Part shown: one piece after another, positions 8,421 to 15,052 of the stretch
Layout of the letters: each line of letters starts with the position of its first letter
How positions within the stretch are numbered: position 1 is the stretch's first letter
Origin: an uncultured Holophagaceae bacterium
GTDB taxonomy: Bacteria; Acidobacteriota; Holophagae; Holophagales; Holophagaceae
Assembly (NCBI GenBank): GCA_903873655.1
Contig: CAIQPH010000077.1
Coordinates: 1-35,795, forward strand
Length of the DNA: 35,795 nucleotides
Reading direction: 5' to 3'
Notes under the pieces: model-generated
What the model was told of the DNA's origin: nothing
The model's input: the letters and a program-made list of their open reading frames with translations, nothing else
Database searches by the model: none
Translations under genes and position numbers: made by a program

Positions 8421-9560
8421 ATGTCTCAAAAGTACCGCCTCGGCCAGAGCCGGGAAGCTCGGGATCTGGACCACCGGGAGGCCTACTCCCGTGAACGAGG
8501 CGGCGAGAGCAAGCGGCGTCAGCGCAAGGCCGAGCGCCTGGAGACTGGCATTGAATCCCACGATGCCGAGGCGTTGTTGAGGCTTCCGGATCCGGCTCCC
8601 TGGATGCACCTGCCCGAAGCAACCTTGATCCAGCGGCACAGTCAATGGGTCGACCTGGAACTGGCAGACCGCAGCACCCTGCGGGCCACCTTGGGTGGGA
8701 AGCTCAAGGGGGTTCGTCTGGTCTGTGGGGATCTGGTCCGTTATTCGATGGTCCCGGTCGAACCAGACGATCCGAGGTTTCCGCCCTCAATCAACCTCCG
8801 GGGCGAAGGGGGGTCGCCCGAAGCCCAGGTGGTCGCGGTCATGCCCCGCAAGACACTGCTCAAGCGGGGGGGCATCGATGATCGGGAACCTTGGCAGCTC
8901 ATCTGCGCCAACGCTGATGAGCTCTGGATCTGCGCCGCAGTGGTGGATCCCCCCCTGCGCCCGGGCCTGCTGGAACGGGCCCAGGTGCTCGCGGTCGATG
9001 CGGGACTCACGTTCCGCGTGCTCGTCACCAAGCGGGACCGTGCCTCGAAAAAAGATACGCTGCCCGAGCTGGACCCATTGCGCGAGCAGGGCGTCTTGAT
9101 CCACGAGACCTCCGCCCTGAAGGCCGAAGGCATTGAGCCCCTGCGCGAACTGCTCCATGGCCAGGTCGTGGTCCTGCTGGGCCACAGCGGCGTGGGGAAA
9201 AGCACCCTGGTGAATGCCCTCCAGCCTGAAGCGGCCTTGAAAACCGGGGGCTTGACGAAATTCGGCACCGGGAAACAGACCACCAGCGCCGCCCGCTGGC
9301 TACCGCTCGCCTCCGGTGGCACGCTGGTGGACACGCCCGGCATCCGCAGCCTCAGCGTGCGCGGCTTCGACCGTGCCTTGCTGGGTCGGGTCTTCCCCGA
9401 ATTCACGGCTGAAGTGATGGAGAACCCCCTCGCCGTCGACGCCGGCGACGACGAGACCCTTGAGCGCCTTGGCCTTGATTACCCGGAACGCCTGCAAAGC
9501 CTCCAACGCCTCTGGCTGGAGATGGAAGACCGCAATCCCAACCAGAACGTGTGGCGGTAG
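8421..9560 (+). CDS. rsgA: Ribosome small subunit-dependent GTPase A
   Basis: This 379-residue protein is a circularly permuted GTPase that helps late 30S subunit maturation. The G-motif order is permuted as expected: VLVTKRD (G4) near residue 200, then GHSGVGKSTL (G1, P-loop) near 254, then VDTPG (G3) near 303. The N-terminus has a basic extension (SKRRQRKAER) and an OB-like part (VDLELADRSTLRATLGGKL...GDLVRY). The usual C-terminal zinc-binding Cys-His cluster of RsgA is absent: after FPEF the sequence is acidic and helical, with no cysteines. GATGGAGAAG upstream is a plausible ribosome site. It lies between the EF-P-like gene and an acyltransferase, with gaps of 16 and 15 nt. Confidence 0.92.
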   Translation: MSQKYRLGQSREARDLDHREAYSRERGGESKRRQRKAERLETGIESHDAEALLRLPDPAPWMHLPEATLIQRHSQWVDLELADRSTLRATLGGKLKGVRLVCGDLVRYSMVPVEPDDPRFPPSINLRGEGGSPEAQVVAVMPRKTLLKRGGIDDREPWQLICANADELWICAAVVDPPLRPGLLERAQVLAVDAGLTFRVLVTKRDRASKKDTLPELDPLREQGVLIHETSALKAEGIEPLRELLHGQVVVLLGHSGVGKSTLVNALQPEAALKTGGLTKFGTGKQTTSAARWLPLASGGTLVDTPGIRSLSVRGFDRALLGRVFPEFTAEVMENPLAVDAGDDETLERLGLDYPERLQSLQRLWLEMEDRNPNQNVWR

Positions 9561-9575
9561 GAGGAGTGTGTCCAG

Positions 9576-10523
9576 ATGCAAGACAGGATGCAGACCCCAT
9601 CCAAGCTTCTCGACCTCTTCTACGGCGCGGTCTTTGGCACCCTCTTCCCCCTCTTCCATTTCGCAGCCAGGTCCTTCGCCCGGCGGGAGTGCGGCCACGA
9701 CATCGCGGACCAGATCGCTAACGCCTTCATGGATGTCCAGCCCAGGTACCTGGAAGCCATCCTGGGCAACACCGCGCAGGTGATGGGGTTGAAGCCGACC
9801 CACCCCCTGGTGGAGCGCACCGCGCGCGAGATGGTGCGCCAACATGCCAGGGCTTGGGTGGATTTCTTCTTCTACGGCCAGCGGCCCGTGGAAGAGGCTC
9901 TGGCGCAGTTTGCGAAAATCGAAGGGATCGATCGCTTCGACGCAGCCATTACCGAAGGCAAGGGCGCGATCTTGCTCACCGCCCACGCGGGGAACTTCGA
10001 GCTGGGCGGCATTCTGCTGCGGTCTCGCAGCCTCAAGGTCCATGCGGTCTACAAGCCCGACCATTTCAAGGCGGTCGAGCGGCTCCGGGAGGACATGCGC
10101 GCCGAGGGCGGCGTGGTCGGCATCCCCGTGGACGGCGTGGGATTCTCGACGCTACCCCTGGTTCGACTGCTGCGGGAAGGGTCCCTGGTGGGCATGCAGG
10201 GGGACCGGGACTTCAGCCTCAACGGAGTGTCCGTGCCCTTCTTCGGCCGAGAGGTCCCCTTTCCAAGGGGCCCCTGGGAGCTGGCGGCCATGACCGGCGC
10301 TCCGATCATCACGAGCTTTTTCTATACGGATGAGGACCGCCGATTTCACGCCCACTTCGGGGAGCCCATCTGGATCCAAGGCGAGAGAGGTTCGCGCATG
10401 GCCGCCATCGAGGCGGGCATGCGGGCCTACGTGGCCGATCTGGAGGCCCTGATCCGCCGGCATCCCAGCCAGTGGTACTGCTTCTACCCCTTCTGGGACG
10501 ATCCAGCCCGGAACGCTGGCTGA
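9576..10523 (+). CDS. LpxL/HtrB-family lysophospholipid acyltransferase
   Basis: This 315-residue protein belongs to the lauroyl/myristoyl acyltransferase family that adds secondary acyl chains to lipid A at the inner membrane. Visible motifs are the catalytic HAGNFE near residue 138 (HX4D/E box), VHAVYKP, GVVGIPVDG, LVGMQGDRDF, VPFFGREVPFPRGPWELA and the terminal WYCFYPFWDD. There is one hydrophobic N-terminal stretch (AVFGTLFPLFHFAAR) that may anchor it. The ATG at 9576 follows a GGAGGA site about 12 nt away; ATG 9588 is an alternative. It starts 15 nt after rsgA. The acyl donor and exact acceptor cannot be read, but its presence argues for a lipid A-like outer membrane. Confidence 0.88.
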   Translation: MQDRMQTPSKLLDLFYGAVFGTLFPLFHFAARSFARRECGHDIADQIANAFMDVQPRYLEAILGNTAQVMGLKPTHPLVERTAREMVRQHARAWVDFFFYGQRPVEEALAQFAKIEGIDRFDAAITEGKGAILLTAHAGNFELGGILLRSRSLKVHAVYKPDHFKAVERLREDMRAEGGVVGIPVDGVGFSTLPLVRLLREGSLVGMQGDRDFSLNGVSVPFFGREVPFPRGPWELAAMTGAPIITSFFYTDEDRRFHAHFGEPIWIQGERGSRMAAIEAGMRAYVADLEALIRRHPSQWYCFYPFWDDPARNAG

Positions 10524-10639
10524 GACACCCCTGGCGAGGGCCTTCCCTCAAGGCCGCCGCACCTTGTCCCACATCATAAGAAGTTTGCCTTAGACTCGAC
10601 CTGCCCGGCCTTTTCCCGGATTTCCAAGGAGTTCCATCC

Positions 10640-11413
10640 ATGCGCAGCGCCCTTCCCCTTCTCTTCGCCCTTGTGTCCACCGTTAGCTGCCAGTCCAAAA
10701 AATCGGACGCCATCGTAGCCGCCCCCACTACCGGAGCCCTGCCTCCGGCCGCCGCCACCGCCGCCGCCCCGGGCCTCAGTGGCAAGGTGCTGGAGCGGAT
10801 TGATGCTGCACCCTATTGCTACCTGCGCCTTCAGACCGCGAAGGGCGAGGCCTGGGCGGCTGTGCCAGAGGCCAAAATCGAGAAGGGCGCGGAGGTCACC
10901 GTAGCCAATCCGATGCTGATGAGCAATTTCGAGTCCAAGACCCTGAACCGCACCTTCCCCGAGATCTTCTTCGGCACCTTGGCTCCCGCTGGCGCAGCAC
11001 CAGCTGCAGCTGCAGCTGGTGCCCAGGCTCCAGCCATGGGGGCACAAGCCGCCCCGGGCACCCCGGTCCCCGAGCCTGTGCTCATCGGCAAAGTGGACAA
11101 GGCACCCGGTGCGGACGCCCACACCGTAGCCGAGACCTGGGCCCAGAAGGGCAGCCTTAAGGACAAGTCCATCAGCATCCGCGGCAAGGTGGTGAAGTAC
11201 AACCCCAACGTCATGGGCAAGAACTGGATCCACCTGCAGGACGGCAGCGGCGACCCCTCCAAGCGCACTCATGACATCACCATCACCAGCATGGATGCCG
11301 TGGCCAAAGGCGATGTGGTGACCGCGAAGGGCGTGCTGCGCCTGGACAAGGATTTCGGCGCTGGCTACACCTACGCACTCATCGTCGAGGACGCCAAGGT
11401 CGTGAAGAAGTAG
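10640..11413 (+). CDS. NrfJ-like OB-fold lipoprotein
   Basis: This 257-residue protein starts with a signal peptide ending STVSC, a slightly atypical lipobox with Thr at -3. Two similar halves follow, separated by an Ala/Pro-rich linker (about residues 115-145). The second half contains HTVAETWAQKGSLKDKSISIRGKVV, then KYNPNVMGKNWIHLQDGSGD and DVVTAKGVLRLDKDFGAGY, the pattern of the NrfJ/OB-fold lipoproteins found with respiratory nitrite or cytochrome systems. The first half (LSGKVLERIDAAPYCYLRLQTAKGEAWAAVPEA) is a second, related NrfJ-type domain with a single Cys. The ribosome site is AAGGAG about 8 nt before the ATG. The role is unproven; family members are periplasmic or membrane-attached and may bind a ligand or haem protein partner. 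A strong hairpin follows. Confidence 0.8.
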   Translation: MRSALPLLFALVSTVSCQSKKSDAIVAAPTTGALPPAAATAAAPGLSGKVLERIDAAPYCYLRLQTAKGEAWAAVPEAKIEKGAEVTVANPMLMSNFESKTLNRTFPEIFFGTLAPAGAAPAAAAAGAQAPAMGAQAAPGTPVPEPVLIGKVDKAPGADAHTVAETWAQKGSLKDKSISIRGKVVKYNPNVMGKNWIHLQDGSGDPSKRTHDITITSMDAVAKGDVVTAKGVLRLDKDFGAGYTYALIVEDAKVVKK

Positions 11414-11430
11414 ACTCTCGTTTCCCGTCA

Positions 11431-11468
11431 ACGCTGAAGCGGGCGCCTGGGGGCGCCCGCTTCAGCGT
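11431..11468. terminator. Bidirectional terminator between convergent genes
   Basis: A perfect 17-bp inverted repeat (arms 11431-11447 and 11452-11468, loop TGGG) lies between the stop codons of the NrfJ-like lipoprotein gene (11413) and the NuoG-like gene (11473). The stem is GC-rich and has no long U-run on either side. It is ideally placed to end both convergent transcripts. Confidence 0.8.
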
Positions 11469-11472
11469 CAAG

Positions 11473-12921
11473 CTACACGGTTGCGGGAACGGCAACCAGA
11501 TCCTTCACCCAGGCCGGAACAGTGCGGACGCCCTTGGGGGGCTGAAGGGCCTTCTGGTAGCGCCGCAGGTCGCCGTCATGGTTGACGATGAAGTCACTCT
11601 CCTCGGCGCAGTTCGTGATGGGCAGCCACGCGGTTGCAGCGCGACCGAGGCCTGATGGTTCGCACTCCATGGCCAGGCTGAAGGCCGCGGCCTTGAGGAT
11701 CCGGCTCAGCAAGGCGGTTTCCCCGGCGCTGGTGAAAGCCGCATCATGCAGCAGCACCACGGCCTTGACCTCGCCCCGTTCAACTTTCCCCAGCAAGTCC
11801 TCGAGGTCCCCGAAACGGAACCCCCGCTCCTCGAAGCCGCGGCGGTTCAGGATGCCATCAGAACTCGTCTGGTACTTGGGGAGCACCACGGCAACGGTCC
11901 TGTCGCCGCTGCCATAGCGCAGCTCGGCCGAGGTGGCCAGTTCCCCCAGGCGCTGGGCGGCATCGCAGCCGAAGGTGCCCTGGCCGATGACGGCCGCGGG
12001 CCCGGCAGACTGCAAGGCCTCGCGGATGGCGTCCATTGATCCGGGGGCGCCGTTCAACTGGGCGACCGGTGCCAACCCCGTCCGGTTATAGCGGGTGTAG
12101 GCGTACCGTTCCTCGTCGCTGATGAAGTGTGTGGTCTCCTTGCCCACCAGGGGCCGGGGACGGAAGCGGTGGATCCTGTTGCCCTCGTGATCGATCCAGA
12201 TGGGATTGCCCAGGGCCGAGTGCCGGCTGATAGACGGAACGCTCTTGAGGTACCAGACCCGCTTGCGGAAGCGGAAGTCGCGGCTCGTGAGGGCGCCCAC
12301 CGGACAGAGATCCACCACGTTCCCGGCGAAGGGATTCTGGTCCATGCTCTTGCCCGTAAAGGTCGTGACTTCCAGGTGCGAGCCGCGGGAGGCCACGGTC
12401 AGCTCGCCACCGCCGCTGATCTCGCGCGTGAACCGCACGCAGCGGGTGCAGTGGATGCAGCGGTTCTTGTCGATGACGATCTTGGCGCCCAGGTCCTCGT
12501 ACCGGTAGCGCCGCTTCACTTCGCCCATGCGTGAATCGCCACTTCCATAGTGGTAGGAGTAGTCCTGGAGCTTGCACTCACCGGCCTGATCGCAGATGGG
12601 ACAGTCTAGGGGATGGTTGATGAGCAGGAACTCCATCACGCCGGCCCGGGCATCGGCCACGGCTGGCGTGTTGGTGAAGACTTCCATCACCACGGCGTCC
12701 GGATTGTCCTTCGGCGCCGGCGGCACGGTCGTCGTGCAGCTGGTGGCCAGCTTCGGCTGACCTTTGATCTCCACCAGGCACATGCGGCAGGTGGCCACGG
12801 GCGTGAGGGCCGGGTGATAACAATAGTGGGGGATGTCGATGCCCACCGTCCGACAGGCATCCAGCACGAGGGTGCCGGGATTCACGCTCAGTGCAACATC
12901 GTTGATCTTGATCGTCGGCAT
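11473..12921 (-). CDS. nuoG: Short NuoG-like iron-sulfur subunit (NADH dehydrogenase family)
   Basis: This 482-residue protein carries the complete NuoG N-terminal electron-transfer module. It has a 2Fe-2S site (PHYCYHPALTPVATCRMC ... SC), the His-ligated 4Fe-4S site (HPLDCPICDQAGEC), and a further 4Fe-4S site (CIHCTRC ... LCPVGALT). After residue ~225 it departs from standard NuoG. The segment normally holding CxxC-type cysteines reads KSVPSISRHSALG with no cysteines, and the molybdopterin-like domain is reduced to about 200 residues (family total usually 690-900). No other nuo genes are in the window. Upstream on the same strand, 59 nt away, is a small hypothetical gene. It could be the genuine complex I subunit or part of another NAD(P)H-linked dehydrogenase or hydrogenase; family membership is sure. 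Confidence 0.88.
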   Translation of the reverse strand: MPTIKINDVALSVNPGTLVLDACRTVGIDIPHYCYHPALTPVATCRMCLVEIKGQPKLATSCTTTVPPAPKDNPDAVVMEVFTNTPAVADARAGVMEFLLINHPLDCPICDQAGECKLQDYSYHYGSGDSRMGEVKRRYRYEDLGAKIVIDKNRCIHCTRCVRFTREISGGGELTVASRGSHLEVTTFTGKSMDQNPFAGNVVDLCPVGALTSRDFRFRKRVWYLKSVPSISRHSALGNPIWIDHEGNRIHRFRPRPLVGKETTHFISDEERYAYTRYNRTGLAPVAQLNGAPGSMDAIREALQSAGPAAVIGQGTFGCDAAQRLGELATSAELRYGSGDRTVAVVLPKYQTSSDGILNRRGFEERGFRFGDLEDLLGKVERGEVKAVVLLHDAAFTSAGETALLSRILKAAAFSLAMECEPSGLGRAATAWLPITNCAEESDFIVNHDGDLRRYQKALQPPKGVRTVPAWVKDLVAVPATV

Positions 12922-12980
12922 GGACCCACTCCAGGGCTTCCAGAATGGGGCTAGGAGCCTTCAAGGTAAAGGAGGCCCGA

Positions 12981-13319
12981 TCAGCCCGTTCCGACGGCAC
13001 CCACCATGCACCGCCGGCAAAAATCCAGGAAATCCTCCAGATCCGGGATATCCACGTCCACTGTGGCGGGGATCACATTCGGGATGACCACCCGTTTGTT
13101 CAGTTCACCCGTGGCTTCCAGGGAAAACACAAACCAGGCGAGCCGGTCCTTCTCGGACGATAGCGTAAGGCTCACCACCTTGGTCTCGAAGAACAGGTCG
13201 GGGGCGCCCCCATCCTCGGGGGTTTTCCAGGCGGGGATGTGCGCCCGTTTGACGAACTCAGCCTTCAACTGCTCCATGGTGTGCTGGACCGTGAACTGAA
13301 CCTCGACCTGGACATCCAT
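12981..13319 (-). CDS. Hypothetical 112-residue protein
   Basis: This small acidic, beta-rich protein (MDVQVEVQFTVQHTMEQLK at the start, DIPDLEDFLDFCRRC near the end) has no signal peptide, membrane helix or motif I recognise. The alternating hydrophobic strands and the terminal helix with FCRRC suggest a compact globular domain. It sits 59 nt upstream of the NuoG-like gene on the same strand, so cotranscription is plausible. It is divergent from purH across 111 nt. Coding is supported by amino acid composition, tight placement and lack of a competing frame, but no function is offered. Confidence 0.65.
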   Translation of the reverse strand: MDVQVEVQFTVQHTMEQLKAEFVKRAHIPAWKTPEDGGAPDLFFETKVVSLTLSSEKDRLAWFVFSLEATGELNKRVVIPNVIPATVDVDIPDLEDFLDFCRRCMVGAVGTG

Positions 13320-13430
13320 TTCGCCCTCCCTAGTCCTTGTCGGCCGGGATCAATGAAAACCCAAACCTGGACATCGGAGCCTTCCAGACGACCCGGAAGC
13401 GTGGAAAAATCAAGGATTCAGGGGGCGGAC

Positions 13431-14975
13431 ATGCCGACGGCATTGATCTCGGTGTATGACAAGACAGGACTCATCCCCCTGGCGGAAGGCCTGCTGGCCC
13501 AGGGTTGGCGGATCCTGGCCACGGGAGGAACCCTCCGTACCTTGCAGGAGGCGAAGCTCGAGGCCCTGGAGGTGGCCGGCTACACCGGTGCGCCGGAGTG
13601 CTTCGATGGCAGGGTGAAGACCCTCCACCCCCGCATCCACGGTGGCCTCCTCTACCGGCGCGACCTACCGGACCACGTCGCCGATGCCAAGGCCCAGGGC
13701 ATCGATCCCATCGACCTGGTGGTGATCAACCTCTACCCCTTCGAGGCCACCATCGCCCGGGAAGGGGTCACCGCCGCAGAGGCCATCGAGCAGATCGACA
13801 TCGGCGGCCCGAGCATGATCCGCAGCGCTTCGAAGAACCACGCTTCCGTCACGGTGCTCACGGATCCCGCCCAGTACGGGCCCTTCCTCGAAAAGCTCCA
13901 GGCCGGAATATGGAATCTGGAGGATCGCCAGCGCTGCGCCCTGGAGGCCTTCCGCAGGACCGCAGCCTACGATGCGGCCATTTCAGGATGGATGGAGCGC
14001 GAGCTGGCCTCCCGGAAGTCCGCGGACCTGCCCCACCACCTCTGCCTCAACCTGGTGCTGAAGCAGGGCCTGCGCTACGGAGAGAATCCGCACCAGGCGG
14101 CCGCCTTCTACGTGGAGCCCGGTCGGCAGCCCGAGGGCATGGCCTCCTGCCACCAGCACCAGGGTAAGGAACTGAGCTTTAACAACCTCCTCGACGCGGA
14201 TGCCTCCGCCCGCCTGGTCTGGCAATTCCCGGCCCCGGCCTGCGTCATCGTAAAGCACAACAACCCCTGTGGCGTGGGCCAGGGCCCTCACGCCCTGGAA
14301 GCCTTCATGCGGGCCCAGGCTGGCGACCCGGTCAGTGCCTTTGGCGGCATCGTGGCATTCAACCGTCCCGTCGGGGCCGAGGTCGCCAAGATCATGGCCC
14401 AGAACTTCTGGGAGGTCATCCTGGCCCCGGCCTTCACCGGCGAAGCCCTGGAAGTGTTCGCAGCCAAGAAACAGCTCCGCATTCTGCAGACACCCGACCA
14501 TTGGCCCCAGAGCGCCGAGGGCCTGGACTCCCGTTCCATCGGTGGTGGCTATCTGGTGCAGCGCGCCGACGATGCGTTCGCCCCCTTCGAGGACTGGGAG
14601 GTGAAGGCCAGCGGGCCCGGATCCAACCCCAGGGCCGAGGATCTCGTGCTGGCCCAGCGCGTGGCCAAGGCCGTGAAATCCAATGCCATCGTCCTGGTGA
14701 AGGACGGCGCCACCGTGGGCATCGGCGCTGGCCAGATGAGCCGGGTGGATTCCGTCGAGATCGCGTGCCGGAAGGCCGGGGAGCGCGCTCGCGGCGCCGT
14801 TCTTGGCAGCGACGCCTTCTTCCCCTTCCCTGACGGGGTGGAAGTGGCTGCCAGCCACGGCGTTTCCGCCGTCGTCGAACCGGGCGGCAGCCTCAGGGAT
14901 GCCGAGGTCATCGCCGCAGCCCAGAAGCTGGGAGTCTGGCTCTTCTTCACTGGGATGCGCCACTTCAGGCATTGA
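13431..14975 (+). CDS. purH: Bifunctional AICAR transformylase / IMP cyclohydrolase
   Basis: This 514-residue enzyme performs the last two steps of purine synthesis. The N-terminal cyclohydrolase part shows ALISVYDKTGL, RILATGGT, DGRVKTLHPRIHGGLL, VVINLYPFE and IDIGGPSMIRSASKN. The C-terminal transformylase part shows GLRYGENPHQAAAFY, ELSFNNLLDADAS, CVIVKHNNPCGV (catalytic Lys-His), SAFGGIVAFN, IGAGQMSRVDS and DAFFPFPDGVE. Length matches the family. The ATG at 13431 is chosen because MPTALISVYDKTG is the normal start; the longer reading frame from 13239 overlaps the divergent gene at 13319 and adds non-conserved residues. alaS follows after a hairpin. Confidence 0.96.
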   Translation: MPTALISVYDKTGLIPLAEGLLAQGWRILATGGTLRTLQEAKLEALEVAGYTGAPECFDGRVKTLHPRIHGGLLYRRDLPDHVADAKAQGIDPIDLVVINLYPFEATIAREGVTAAEAIEQIDIGGPSMIRSASKNHASVTVLTDPAQYGPFLEKLQAGIWNLEDRQRCALEAFRRTAAYDAAISGWMERELASRKSADLPHHLCLNLVLKQGLRYGENPHQAAAFYVEPGRQPEGMASCHQHQGKELSFNNLLDADASARLVWQFPAPACVIVKHNNPCGVGQGPHALEAFMRAQAGDPVSAFGGIVAFNRPVGAEVAKIMAQNFWEVILAPAFTGEALEVFAAKKQLRILQTPDHWPQSAEGLDSRSIGGGYLVQRADDAFAPFEDWEVKASGPGSNPRAEDLVLAQRVAKAVKSNAIVLVKDGATVGIGAGQMSRVDSVEIACRKAGERARGAVLGSDAFFPFPDGVEVAASHGVSAVVEPGGSLRDAEVIAAAQKLGVWLFFTGMRHFRH

Positions 14976-14981
14976 GCCCGG

Positions 14982-15008
14982 CTCCAAACGGGCTTCGCCC
15001 GTTTGGAG
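14982..15008 (+). terminator. Hairpin between purH and alaS
   Basis: A perfect 12-bp inverted repeat (arms 14982-14993 and 14997-15008, loop TTC) starts 7 nt after the purH stop and ends 44 nt before the alaS ATG. The stem closes as GCTTCGC. There is no following U-run, so it may terminate weakly, protect the purH 3' end, or attenuate read-through into alaS. Confidence 0.55.
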
Positions 15009-15052
15009 ATAGATATGAACGCCACACAGCCATCTTTGCCCGGGACTTGTGA

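Noticed and set aside
10539-10555. Small hairpin GGCCTT-CCCTC-AAGGCC after the acyltransferase gene
   Set aside because: Only 6 bp with no U-run; too weak to call a terminator.
10997-11022. A 26-bp perfect palindrome (GCACCAGCTG...CAGCTGGTGC)
   Set aside because: It lies in the Ala-rich linker of the NrfJ-like lipoprotein, where GCA/GCT codons naturally create such symmetry.
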